A DNA stretch of 64,000 nt from Sinomonas cellulolyticus. Lineage in GTDB: Bacteria > Actinomycetota > Actinomycetes > Actinomycetales > Micrococcaceae. The translations under genes were made by a program, and so were the position numbers. How positions within the stretch are numbered: position 1 is the first letter of the stretch; the number at the start of each line of letters is the position of its first letter. The notes beneath the pieces were generated by a model. That model was not told where the DNA came from. It did not search any database and was given only the letters and a program-made list of their open reading frames with translations. The stretch lies in contig NZ_BNCM01000006.1 in the NCBI RefSeq assembly GCF_014656475.1, forward strand, positions 205,316 to 269,315, written 5' to 3'. Below are positions 33,562 to 41,603 of this stretch, one piece after another.

Positions 33562-34355
33562 GCGGAGACGGCGCGGAGCACCCGATGCCGCCGCGCATCG
33601 CGGTCACCTGGGCGGACAGTGCAGCCTCGCACACGGCGGCGTTCCACGAGGAGCTGGCCGTGCTGACAGCGAACGCTGCGGCGGGCCTTGAAGCGGCGGG
33701 GGCGAGCGCCGTCGTGCTCGACTCCGCGGCGGCCGAGCTGCCGCGCGCTGAGGAGTTCGACGGCGTGCTGGTCATGGGCGGGGGCGATGTGGACCCGGCG
33801 CTGTACGGCGGCGATACAGCGCACCCGAGCATCGACGGCGTGGACCGGGGCGCGGACGACGCCGAGGTCCGGCTCGTGCGCGGTGCGCTCGCCGCGCGCC
33901 TGCCGGTCCTGGGCATCTGCCGAGGACTCCAGCTCGTCAACGTGGCGCTCGGCGGCACCCTCATCGAGGACCTGGGCCCGACGGGGATGCACGACGACCA
34001 CGATGCCCCGGCAGGACCGATGCCGCTCCACGACGCGGTGATCGCGCCGGGCACGCTGCTGGCCTCCGCGCTTGGCGGCGCCGGCACCGTCCGCGTCGTG
34101 TCCGGCCACCATCAGGCCGCCGGGCGGATCGGCGAGGGCCTCCGCGTCAGCGCCGAGGCGCCGGACGGCGTGGTCGAGGCCATCGAGTCAACCGACCCCG
34201 GCGTCTGGCTCCTCGCCGTCCAATGGCACCCCGAGGACGCCCAGACCCGCACGGCGGCTCCGGGCCAGCTCGAGGCGATCCTCGGCGCGTTCGTCACCGC
34301 GGCCGGTGAACGGGCGGAATCCCGGACTCCTCTCAGCCGGCAACGAACTCCGTGA
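33558..34355 (+). CDS. class I glutamine amidotransferase-like peptidase C26
   Basis: A 265-residue member of the gamma-glutamyl-GABA hydrolase (PuuD-like) family. The nucleophile elbow GICRGLQLVN gives the catalytic Cys, and AVQWHPED supplies His and Glu. It cleaves gamma-glutamyl amides. GTG 33558 overlaps the preceding stop by four bases; ATG 33585, where similarity starts (MPPRIAVTW), is the other choice. Its 3' end overlaps by 23 bases the convergent hydrolase gene. Pairing with a thiol transferase hints at a gamma-glutamyl or thiol-conjugate substrate, though that is a guess. Confidence 0.82.
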   Translation: MSGDGAEHPMPPRIAVTWADSAASHTAAFHEELAVLTANAAAGLEAAGASAVVLDSAAAELPRAEEFDGVLVMGGGDVDPALYGGDTAHPSIDGVDRGADDAEVRLVRGALAARLPVLGICRGLQLVNVALGGTLIEDLGPTGMHDDHDAPAGPMPLHDAVIAPGTLLASALGGAGTVRVVSGHHQAAGRIGEGLRVSAEAPDGVVEAIESTDPGVWLLAVQWHPEDAQTRTAAPGQLEAILGAFVTAAGERAESRTPLSRQRTP

Positions 34356-35232
34356 TCCGGGCGAGTACTCCGGCGTCGGCGAGGATCCGCTGGTGGCCGA
34401 GGCCGCTGGTCTGAAGGAACTGCGCGTGGCCGGTGTTGGCCGCGACCAGACGGCCGGCTTCGGTGGCCGGCACGCGGCGATCACCGGTGTCGTGCACCAC
34501 GAGGAGCGGAACCGCCGCCGGGAGGGGATGGCTCACCGCGGAGAAGCGCCCGTAGACGTCCGGCTCGGTGGGGAACACGCGTCGGGCGAACCGGCCCCGG
34601 AGCGCGTCCGCTGCCGGGGCCGAGAGCCCGGTCGCGGTGGCGAACGACGCGACAAGGTGGCCGGCATCGGCCATCCCCGCGACGGTTGCGACGCGACCCG
34701 CGCCGAGTCCCTCCGCGACCGCGACAAGCGTGGCGAGGGAGCCGAAAGAGTGGGCGACGACGGCCCCGAACGGCCCATGCATGCGCTCGAGCTCGCGCAT
34801 CGCGCCCATGAAGTCGAGGATGAACGTGCCGCGCCCCGGGGATTCGCCGTGGGCCGGGGCGTCGAACGCGACAACGGTGAGCCCGGCGTAGCGCAGCTCC
34901 CGCACGAGCGGCGCAAACTGCGATGCGCGGCCGCCCCAGCCGTGGACGAGGAGCACCGGGCGCTCGCCGGACCCCCACCGGTACGTGACCGCGCTGCCGC
35001 CATGCCCGTGCAGGCCGGGCACGGGGACCCGCGACCAGTCGGCGGCGAGGTGGGTCTGCTCCTCGCCAGGGTTCACCGCCCGCCGAGGGCCGACGCGCAT
35101 GAACAGGGGGAAGGCTGCCGCTGCGGCGACGCTGGGCGGGAGGAGCGAGATTGCACGCAGCAGCGGGGCTGCGGGAGTGCCCGGGGCCGGCAGGCGGTCG
35201 CGGCGCACGACGACGGTGGACTGGCTGAGCAT
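34333..35232 (-). CDS. alpha/beta-fold hydrolase
   Basis: A 299-residue serine hydrolase. LLVHGWGGRASQF carries the oxyanion hole, and AHSFGSLATLV gives the nucleophile Ser. VVHDTGDRRVP holds the acid and TSGLGHQRI the His. The N-terminal 70 residues include a hydrophobic stretch (about 24-45) that might anchor it to the membrane. ATG 35232 is preferred; the longer frame upstream would cross the operator region. It is divergent from a TetR gene across a 125-base region with two direct repeats, so it is the likely target of that regulator. Confidence 0.82.
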   Translation of the reverse strand: MLSQSTVVVRRDRLPAPGTPAAPLLRAISLLPPSVAAAAAFPLFMRVGPRRAVNPGEEQTHLAADWSRVPVPGLHGHGGSAVTYRWGSGERPVLLVHGWGGRASQFAPLVRELRYAGLTVVAFDAPAHGESPGRGTFILDFMGAMRELERMHGPFGAVVAHSFGSLATLVAVAEGLGAGRVATVAGMADAGHLVASFATATGLSAPAADALRGRFARRVFPTEPDVYGRFSAVSHPLPAAVPLLVVHDTGDRRVPATEAGRLVAANTGHAQFLQTSGLGHQRILADAGVLARITEFVAG

Positions 35233-35269
35233 GGCGGCCTCCCGAGATGGGATCAGAGGAGAGCATAAT

Positions 35270-35314
35270 CTATACGGACGGTCGTTCATATTTATTTCTA
35301 TACGGACGATCGTA
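35270..35314. promoter_or_regulatory. two candidate TetR operator sites
   Basis: CTATACGGACGGTCGT (35270-35285) and CTATACGGACGATCGT (35299-35314) are near-identical direct repeats 29 bases apart in an AT-rich island between the divergent hydrolase and TetR genes. Each core has a GACG/CGTC-type dyad. Confidence 0.65.
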
Positions 35315-35357
35315 CGCTTAACCTGACGGGGGGCAAGGGCCGGAAAGGTGGAGTGCG

Positions 35358-36023
35358 GTGGAGATCCAGGAACGCATCGATGGGCGCCGGGCCCGCGGAG
35401 AGCAGTCGCGTCGGGCCGTCTTGGTCGAGGCGGTTGACCTCGCATCGGTCGAGGGGCTCGAGGGGCTCACGATCGGGCGGCTCGCAACGGCGGTCGGGGC
35501 CAGCAAGAGCGGGGTCGGCGCGCTCTTCGGAACCAAGGAGGGCCTCCAGCTGGCGACCGTCGAGGCGGCCCGCCAGATCTTCGTGGAGCACGTGATCACC
35601 GCCGCGCGCGGCGAGCCGAGGGGCCTGAGGCGACTGTGCGCCGTCGTGCGCCTGTGGCTCGACTACTCTCGCCGCCGGGTCTTCGCGGGAGGCTGCTTCT
35701 TCCAGTCCACGGCCGTCGAGTTCGACGCCCGTCCCGGTCCGGTGCGGGACGCACTGGCGGCGGCGCTGCGGGACTGGGACTCGTACCTCGCGCACGCGGT
35801 CCAGACCGCGATGGACCTCGGTGAGCTGCCGGGCCTGCACGACGCAGCGCAGCTCGCGTTCGAGATCGACGCCGTGTTCAACGAGGCCAACAACCGCTCG
35901 CTCCTGCTCGGTACGGACGTGCCCTACGGGCGCGCCCGGGCGGCGATCGAGGCCCGGCTCGCAGGGCTGGGGGCGGATCCGAGCGTGCTCGCCGTGCTGC
36001 CAGACGTGGGGGCGGGGGGATAG
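35358..36023 (+). CDS. TetR-family transcriptional regulator
   Basis: A 221-residue TetR repressor. The helix-turn-helix is at about residues 36-60 (LTIGRLATAVGASKSGVGALF), and the ligand domain resembles the C-terminal TetR_C family that contains CFFQSTAVEFDARPGPVRDAL. It lies divergent to the alpha/beta hydrolase, with two repeat sites between, which suggests autoregulation plus control of the hydrolase. The GTG start has AAAGGTGGAG upstream. A perfect hairpin terminator follows 19 bases after the stop. Confidence 0.88.
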   Translation: MEIQERIDGRRARGEQSRRAVLVEAVDLASVEGLEGLTIGRLATAVGASKSGVGALFGTKEGLQLATVEAARQIFVEHVITAARGEPRGLRRLCAVVRLWLDYSRRRVFAGGCFFQSTAVEFDARPGPVRDALAAALRDWDSYLAHAVQTAMDLGELPGLHDAAQLAFEIDAVFNEANNRSLLLGTDVPYGRARAAIEARLAGLGADPSVLAVLPDVGAGG

Positions 36024-36042
36024 ATCAGCGAGAGACAGCAGA

Positions 36043-36075
36043 GTAGGGGGCTCCCCCGACGAGGGAGCCCCCTAC
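36043..36075 (+). terminator. hairpin terminator after the TetR gene
   Basis: GTAGGGGGCTCCC (36043-36055) and GGGAGCCCCCTAC (36063-36075) are perfectly complementary around a 7-base loop. Confidence 0.8.
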
Positions 36076-36118
36076 GTACGCCTGCAGGGCGCGCGCCGGA
36101 GCTGCTATCCCGCGTTGA

Positions 36119-36130
36119 TATACATGCACT
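36119..36130 (+). promoter_or_regulatory. -10 element of a leaderless permease gene
   Basis: TATACA at 36119-36124, preceded by a TTG, lies 12 bases before GTG 36131; no ribosome binding site precedes that GTG. Confidence 0.45.
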
Positions 36131-37408
36131 GTGACTCATCCCCAGCTTGCCCGGCGGCTCGGGCTCGCTGACGCCGTCGTGATCGGCCTCGGCTCGATGA
36201 TCGGCGCCGGCGTATTCGCTGCGTTCGGGCCGGCTGCCCGTGCCGCGGGGTCGTGGCTGCTCCTTGGCCTGGCGATCGCCGCCGTCGTGGCCTACTGCAA
36301 CGCCGTGGCGTCCGCGCAGCTCGCTGCGGCCTACCCGACCTCGGGCGGGACCTACGTCTACGGGCGCGAGCGGCTCGGGCCCTGGTGGGGGTTCACCGCC
36401 GGGTGGGGGTTTGTGATCGGCAAGACCGCCTCGTGCGCCGCGATGGCGCTGACCTTCGCCAGCTATGCCGTGCCGGGCGCGGAATGGCTCCAGCGTCTCG
36501 TGGCCGTGGCCGCCGTCCTCGCGCTCGCGGCGCTCAACTATCGGGGCGTGACGCGCACCGCGCAGCTGACGCGAATCCTCGTGACCATCACGCTCGCGGC
36601 ACTGGCCGTGCTGGTGATAGGACTCTGGGCGAGCGGGCATGCGGGCCTCGGAGCCATCGCCTCCGCAGCCGGTGAGCCGGCAGGATCCGGCGGGGTGTAT
36701 GGGGTCCTGCAGGCCGCGGGGCTGCTCTTCTTCGCGTTCGCGGGATACGCGCGGATCGCGACGATGGGCGAGGAGGTCCGGAACCCGCGCACGACCATCC
36801 CGCGGGCGATCCCGCTCGCGCTGGGCATCGCCGTCGTGGTCTATGCGGTGGTGGGTGTCACGGCCCTTGCGGCCGCAGGCCCGGCTGGCCTCGCGACGTC
36901 CGCTGCGCCGCTCGCGGACGCCGTGCACACCGTCGGCCTCGACGGGCTTGGACCGGTGGTGCGTATCGGCGCGGCAGTCGCGAGCCTCGGCGCGCTGCTG
37001 GCCCTCATCGCCGGGATCGGCCGGACGAGCCTGGCCATGGCCCGTGAACGCGACCTGCCCGCCTGGCTCGGTGCGGTCCATCCCGTGCACAGGGTGCCGC
37101 AGCATGCGGAGCTGGCGCTCGCCGTCGTCGTGAGCGTGCTCGTGCTGGCCACAGACCTGCGCGGGGTCATCGGCTTCTCGTCGTTCGGGGTGCTCGTGTA
37201 CTACGCGGTCGCGAACGCCTCGGCCTTCACCCAGCCCGCCGCGGACCGGCGGTGGCCGCGCTGGCTCAACGTCGTGGGCGCGCTAGGGTGCCTAGTACTC
37301 GTCGGGGCGCTCCCCTGGCAGTCGGTCGTGGCAGGCGTGGTGATGTTCGCGATCGGACTCGTGGGACGCGCCGTCGTGCTCCGGCTGCGGCGCCCAGAGG
37401 CCGCCTGA
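36131..37408 (+). CDS. APC-superfamily amino acid permease
   Basis: A 425-residue permease with about twelve helices. The first-helix motif GLGSMIGAGVFAAFG is the substrate-binding glycine loop of APC transporters, and FAFAGYARIATMGEEVRNPRTTIPRAI is the conserved TM6-loop region. It resembles basic or neutral amino acid permeases (YhdG/CAT-like) but lacks a regulatory tail. Given the adjacent glutarate/aminovalerate operon on the other strand, uptake of lysine or a derivative is plausible but not shown. The last codons form the left arm of the terminator hairpin shared with the convergent operon. Confidence 0.87.
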   Translation: MTHPQLARRLGLADAVVIGLGSMIGAGVFAAFGPAARAAGSWLLLGLAIAAVVAYCNAVASAQLAAAYPTSGGTYVYGRERLGPWWGFTAGWGFVIGKTASCAAMALTFASYAVPGAEWLQRLVAVAAVLALAALNYRGVTRTAQLTRILVTITLAALAVLVIGLWASGHAGLGAIASAAGEPAGSGGVYGVLQAAGLLFFAFAGYARIATMGEEVRNPRTTIPRAIPLALGIAVVVYAVVGVTALAAAGPAGLATSAAPLADAVHTVGLDGLGPVVRIGAAVASLGALLALIAGIGRTSLAMARERDLPAWLGAVHPVHRVPQHAELALAVVVSVLVLATDLRGVIGFSSFGVLVYYAVANASAFTQPAADRRWPRWLNVVGALGCLVLVGALPWQSVVAGVVMFAIGLVGRAVVLRLRRPEAA

Positions 37409-37430
37409 GCAGTCCGGAGCACGACGGCGC
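37368..37430. terminator. long-spaced bidirectional hairpin between convergent genes
   Basis: The 17-base arms 37368-37384 (GCGCCGTCGTGCTCCGG) and 37414-37430 are perfectly complementary with a 29-base spacer that includes the permease stop. The left arm is inside the coding sequence. It is built on the CCGTCGTGC/GCACGACGG motif and lies 9 bases from the convergent aldehyde dehydrogenase stop. Confidence 0.6.
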
Positions 37431-37438
37431 GGCCCAAC

Positions 37439-38935
37439 TCACCCGCGAAGGTACACAGTCGTGGTGTGCGTGAAGAATTCCTTTGCGGCCGCGCCCTGCT
37501 CCTTGGGGCCGTAGCCGGACTTCTTCGCCCCGCCGAACGGCACGTGCGGGTCCGCGCCGGCCGATTCGGAGTTCACGTGGAGGATGCCGACGTCGAGCGT
37601 GTCCACCGCGTCGAGCGCCGTGGCGATGTCCCGCGTGAACAGGGCGGCGGTCAGCCCGAACTCGGAGTCCTCCGCGAGGGCGAACGCCTCGTCGGTCGAG
37701 GCCGCGCGGCGGACCGCGAGCACCGGCCCGAAGAGTTCCTCGCGCCAGACGATGTTGGTGGAGGCGCCGGCTTCGGGGACCTCGAGGACCGTAGGCGGCA
37801 CGTACGCCTCGCCGCTCGGCGCCTGCCCCCGGTAGGCCACCCCGGCGCCGTCGGCCTCTGCGGCGGCGACGGCGTCGCGCACGCCCGCAGCTGCCGACGG
37901 CGTCACGAGCGGGCCCATGTGTGTCCCGGGGTCGCTGGGGTCGCCCACGCGCCACGCGTCGAGGCGCTCCGAGAGCTTCGCGAGGAACTCGTCCGCGACT
38001 TCCTCGGCGACGATGAGCCGCGACGTCGCCGTGCACTTCTGCCCCGTCGAGCGGAACGCTCCGAACAGCACCTGCTCCGCCGCGAGGTCCAGATCCGCGT
38101 CCGCGAGCACGATCGCCGCGTTCTTCCCGCCCATCTCGCCCTGGAACGGGACGCCGCGTGAGGCGGCCTCGCCCGCGAGCATCCGGCCCACACCCGTGGA
38201 GCCGGTGAACGAGAGCCCGTCCAGGTCCGGGTGCCGCACAAGGTCAGTGCCCAGCGCGCCCGGCCCGATGACGAGGTTGAGGACCCCGGCGGGCAGCCCG
38301 CCTTCCACGAGGGCCTCCGCGAACCGCATCGCGAGCAGCGGCACGGTCGACGCCGGCTTCCACACCACCGCATTCCCGTACACGAGCGCCGGGGCGATCT
38401 TCCACGCCGGGATCGCGATGGGGAAGTTGAACGGGGTCACGATGCCGACGACGCCGAGCGGCTTGCGCGTGACGAGGATCCTCTCGCCCCGACGCGGGGA
38501 GGCGAAGTGCTCCCCGGCCGTGCGGTCGCCCTCGCCGGCGTAGTAGCGCAGGATCTGCGCCGCGCGCAGCACCTCGCCGCGGCCCTCAGCGAGGGTCTTG
38601 CCCTCCTCCCGGGCCAGTTCGAGTCCGTACTGGTCCGCGCGGGCCTCGAGCGCGGCCGCCGCTCGGGCCAGGACGGCGCCGCGCTCGTGGATCGGCGCAC
38701 GGCCCCACTCCCGCTGTGCGGCGCGGGCGGCGCTCATCGCACGCACGACGTCGGCCGCGACGGCTTGGGTGCCTTCGGCCACCACTTCCTCGGGTCGGGC
38801 AGGGTTGACCGAGGTGAGTGTCGCGCCGTCGCCCGCGACCCACTTCCCGCCGATGAGGAGGCGCAGCGCGACCGGTGCCGGCGCCGCCTGGAGGATCAGG
38901 CCGCCGTCGTGCGCGGTATCTACAGCCGCGGTCAC
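37439..38935 (-). CDS. NAD(P)-dependent semialdehyde dehydrogenase
   Basis: A 498-residue aldehyde dehydrogenase. GIVTPFNFPIAIPAWK is the coenzyme-entry motif, FTGSTGVGRML the NAD-binding turn, FQGEMGGKNAAIV holds the general-base Glu, and RSTGQKCTATSR the catalytic Cys. By sequence it looks close to alpha-ketoglutarate semialdehyde dehydrogenases, but in this operon glutarate or succinate semialdehyde would fit (GabD/DavD role). The GTG start overlaps the glutaryl-CoA dehydrogenase stop by four bases, so it is the last gene of the four-gene operon. Confidence 0.87.
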   Translation of the reverse strand: MTAAVDTAHDGGLILQAAPAPVALRLLIGGKWVAGDGATLTSVNPARPEEVVAEGTQAVAADVVRAMSAARAAQREWGRAPIHERGAVLARAAAALEARADQYGLELAREEGKTLAEGRGEVLRAAQILRYYAGEGDRTAGEHFASPRRGERILVTRKPLGVVGIVTPFNFPIAIPAWKIAPALVYGNAVVWKPASTVPLLAMRFAEALVEGGLPAGVLNLVIGPGALGTDLVRHPDLDGLSFTGSTGVGRMLAGEAASRGVPFQGEMGGKNAAIVLADADLDLAAEQVLFGAFRSTGQKCTATSRLIVAEEVADEFLAKLSERLDAWRVGDPSDPGTHMGPLVTPSAAAGVRDAVAAAEADGAGVAYRGQAPSGEAYVPPTVLEVPEAGASTNIVWREELFGPVLAVRRAASTDEAFALAEDSEFGLTAALFTRDIATALDAVDTLDVGILHVNSESAGADPHVPFGGAKKSGYGPKEQGAAAKEFFTHTTTVYLRG

Positions 38936-40170
38936 CGGAAGGCCGCCTCTCCGGTGAGCTTCTGGCCGAGGATGAGGGTGTGGACCTCGTCGGTGCCCTC
39001 GTAGGTGCGCACGGATTCGAGGTTGTTGGCGTGGCGCAGGGGCGAGTGCTCGAGTGTGATCCCGTTGCCGCCGAGGATGGTGCGGGCCTCGCGGGCGATC
39101 TCGATGGCCTCACGGCAGTTGTTGAGCTTGCCGACGGAGATCTGGTGGTGCTGGAGTTTCCCGGCGTCCTTGAGCCGTCCGAGGTGGAGGGCGAGCAGGA
39201 AGCCCTTGTTGATCTCCAGGGCCATGTCCACGAGCTTGGCCTGGGTGAGCTGGTAGCCGGCGAGCGGCCTGCCGAACTGGAGGCGCTCCTTGGAGTAGGC
39301 CAAGGCGTCCTCGAAGGCGTCCCGGGCGGCGCCCATGGAGCCCCAGATGATGCCGTAGCGGGCCTCGTTCAGGCACGAGAACGGGCCCTTGAGGCCGCCG
39401 GCGTTCGGCAGGACGGCGTCGTGGGGGAGGCGGACCTCGTCGAGCTCGATCTCGCACTGGATCGAGGCGCGCATGGAGAGCTTGGGCTCGATCGGGGTGG
39501 CCGTGTAGCCGGGAGTGGCTGTGGGGACGACGAAGCCGCGCACCCCGTCGTCCGTCATCGCCCAGATGACCGCGACCTTGGCGACGTTGGCCAGGCCGAT
39601 CCAGCGCTTCTTGCCCGAGAGGACCCAGTCCACGGTGGGGCCGGTGCCGTCGCGGCGGGCGTAGGTGGTCATCGAGCCGGGGTCGGAGCCTGCGGTCGGC
39701 TCGGTGAGGCCGAAGCAGCCGATCGCCTCCCCGGCCGCCATCTGAGGCAGCCACTCGTGCTTCTGCTCCTCGGAGCCGTGCTTGTGGATCGCGGACATCG
39801 CGAGCGAGCCCTGGACGGAGACGAAGGTACGCAGGCCGGAGTCGCCAGCCTCGAGCTCGGCGCCGGCGAGGCCGTACTCGACCGCGGAGCGGCCGGCGCA
39901 GCCGTAGCCGTGCAGGTGCATGCCGAGCAGGCCGAGGCTGGCCATCTCCGGCACGATCTCCAGCGGGAAGCGGGCCTCCTCGTACCAGCGCGCGATGTTC
40001 GGCTTGATCTCGGCCGTCACGAATGCCCGGACGCGGTCGCGCAGGGCAACCTCCTCGTCGGTGAGGAGGGTATCGAAGGAGATGAGGTCGGCGGGGTCGG
40101 GGAGTCGCTCGGCAGAGCCGGCGGCGCTCGCGGCGGTGTCCGGGGCAGCGAGGCTGGCGGTGGCGGTCAT
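38932..40170 (-). CDS. gcdH: glutaryl-CoA dehydrogenase
   Basis: GcdH oxidises and decarboxylates glutaryl-CoA to crotonyl-CoA using FAD. The 412-residue protein begins with a long N-terminal arm before the dehydrogenase domain. FGLTEPTAGSDPGSM is the FAD/substrate motif (about residues 150-164), ILGGNGI the C-terminal motif, and RTYEGTDEVH carries the catalytic Glu. The RPLAGYQLTQAKL stretch is typical of GcdH. The arginine-containing loop that separates GcdH from other acyl-CoA dehydrogenases looks present (LNEARYGIIWGS). The neighbouring CoA-transferase and aminotransferase strengthen the call. Confidence 0.88.
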   Translation of the reverse strand: MTATASLAAPDTAASAAGSAERLPDPADLISFDTLLTDEEVALRDRVRAFVTAEIKPNIARWYEEARFPLEIVPEMASLGLLGMHLHGYGCAGRSAVEYGLAGAELEAGDSGLRTFVSVQGSLAMSAIHKHGSEEQKHEWLPQMAAGEAIGCFGLTEPTAGSDPGSMTTYARRDGTGPTVDWVLSGKKRWIGLANVAKVAVIWAMTDDGVRGFVVPTATPGYTATPIEPKLSMRASIQCEIELDEVRLPHDAVLPNAGGLKGPFSCLNEARYGIIWGSMGAARDAFEDALAYSKERLQFGRPLAGYQLTQAKLVDMALEINKGFLLALHLGRLKDAGKLQHHQISVGKLNNCREAIEIAREARTILGGNGITLEHSPLRHANNLESVRTYEGTDEVHTLILGQKLTGEAAFR

Positions 40171-40187
40171 CGGGTGGTTCCTTTCAC

Positions 40188-40291
40188 GTTGTGGGGTCTC
40201 TGGCAGCTTGTTGTGGGGTCTTTGGCGGCCGGTTGCGGGGTCTTTGGTCGTGACCAGGGACCCCGCAACGCCCCGCCAGGGACCCCGCAAC
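40188..40291. repeat. 22-bp-period direct and inverted repeat array
   Basis: Three copies of GTTGNGGGGTCTNTGG (starting 40188, 40210, 40232) are followed by two inverted copies, ACCAGGGACCCCGCAAC (40253-40269) and GCCAGGGACCCCGCAAC (40275-40291). All are spaced at 22 bp, so the array is symmetrical about 40250. It occupies the 167-base gap between gcdH and the CoA-transferase gene, inside the operon. The inner pair (17 bases, 15 complementary) could form a hairpin in the mRNA and reduce or modulate gcdH expression. Confidence 0.8.
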
Positions 40292-40337
40292 ACCGGAGGG
40301 GTGGGGGAGCCGGCGGGTGGGGGAGCCGCTGGTGCGG

Positions 40338-41603
40338 CTACTCGCGGAGCCAGCGCACGACGTCGGCCGTGTCGGCTCCCAGCTCGGGCGGCGCCTGGGT
40401 GCGGGGCGGCAGCGGCGGGGTCCAGGTAATGGGGTGGCGGACCTGCCGGCCCACCGCGGCCCCGGAGCGGTCGCGGACCTCGATGGTCGGCTCGAGGCCG
40501 AGGGACTCCGCGTAGTCCAGGCCCTCGCCGATCCCGGCCACACGCCCGCAGGGGATCCCGAGGCCTGCGAGCTTGTCCTGCCAGACCTCCGCGGAGGCGG
40601 CGGCGAGGCCCGCCTCGAGCAGCGGGACCAGCTCGCCCCGGTGCGCGACCCGCGCCTTGTTCGTGGCGAACCGCGGGTCCGCGGCCAGCTCGGGGGCGCC
40701 GATCGCTTCGCACAGCCGGGCGAACTGCCCGTCGTTCCCGGCGGCCACGGCCAACGGCGCGTCGGCGGTCGCGAGGAGCTGGTACGGCACGATCGAGGGG
40801 TGGTCATTCCCCATCCGGCCCGGCGTGACGCCAGCGCCGAGGTATGCCTGGGCCTGGTTCGCCAGCGCCCCCTGCAAGGAGGAGAGCAGGTTCACCTCGA
40901 CTCGCCGGCCGCGGCCCGTGCGGGCCCGCTCGGTGAGGGCTGCGAGGATCCCGATCGTCGCGTCTTTCGCGGTGAGCACGTCCACGAGCGCGACGCCGGC
41001 CTTGACCGGTCCGCCGCCCGGCACCGTGTCCGGGTGGCCCGTGATGGACATGAGCCCGCCGAGGGCCTGGACGATGAAGTCGTACCCGGGCAGGTCCCGT
41101 CCGCCCGTGGATCCGAACCCCGAGATCGAGGCGTACACGAGCCCCGGGTTCTCCTCCGCGAGCGCCTCATATCCGAGTCCGAGCTTCTCGAGGCCTCCGG
41201 GCTTGAAGTTCTCCACGAGCACGTCGGCCCGCAGCGCGAGCTCCCGGGCCAGAGCGAGGTCCTCGGGGTCGGCCAGGTCCAGCTCGACCGACTCCTTGTT
41301 CCGGTTCACGCTCTCGAAGTAGGTTGCCCCCGTCGCAGAGAACGGTGGTCCCCAGTGCCGCGTGTCGTCCCCGGCGCCGGGCCGCTCGACCTTCACCACC
41401 CGCGCCCCGAGGTCCGCGAGCGTCATCGACGCCAGCGGCCCCGCGAGCACGCGGGAGAAGTCCGCCACGAGGATCCCCTCGAGCGGGGCCGTGCCGGCGG
41501 GAATGCCACGAGTTGTGGACAATACCTCCTGCCGTAGACGGAGGTTTTGTCCAGAAGTGGTGGTGTCCTCGGGGTCCCCGGCGGGCGACGGCGCGGAGCT
41601 CAC
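40338..41603 (-). CDS. class III CoA-transferase, probable glutarate CoA-transferase
   Basis: A 421-residue CaiB/BaiF family enzyme that moves CoA between carboxylic acids. The N-terminal ADFSRVLAGPLASMTLADLGARVVKVERPG and NRNKESVELDL are family marks, and the acyl-accepting Asp is in GVALVDVLTAKDA. Between an aminotransferase and glutaryl-CoA dehydrogenase it most likely makes glutaryl-CoA, as SUGCT/GcdG do. GTG 41603 overlaps the aminotransferase stop by four bases. The first 30 residues (to about STTRGIPAG) look unlike the family and include an imperfect palindrome, so translation may really start later, for example near a TTG in that stretch. Confidence 0.85.
   Translation of the reverse strand: MSSAPSPAGDPEDTTTSGQNLRLRQEVLSTTRGIPAGTAPLEGILVADFSRVLAGPLASMTLADLGARVVKVERPGAGDDTRHWGPPFSATGATYFESVNRNKESVELDLADPEDLALARELALRADVLVENFKPGGLEKLGLGYEALAEENPGLVYASISGFGSTGGRDLPGYDFIVQALGGLMSITGHPDTVPGGGPVKAGVALVDVLTAKDATIGILAALTERARTGRGRRVEVNLLSSLQGALANQAQAYLGAGVTPGRMGNDHPSIVPYQLLATADAPLAVAAGNDGQFARLCEAIGAPELAADPRFATNKARVAHRGELVPLLEAGLAAASAEVWQDKLAGLGIPCGRVAGIGEGLDYAESLGLEPTIEVRDRSGAAVGRQVRHPITWTPPLPPRTQAPPELGADTADVVRWLRE
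41516..41553. other. imperfect palindrome in the 5' coding end of the CoA-transferase gene
   Basis: TGGACAATACCTCC (41516-41529) and GGAGGTTTTGTCCA (41540-41553) pair at 13 of 14 positions around a 10-base loop. It lies within the first 30 codons of the minus-strand CoA-transferase frame, where ACCTCC reads as GGAGGT, a potential ribosome binding site for a later start codon. Confidence 0.55.
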
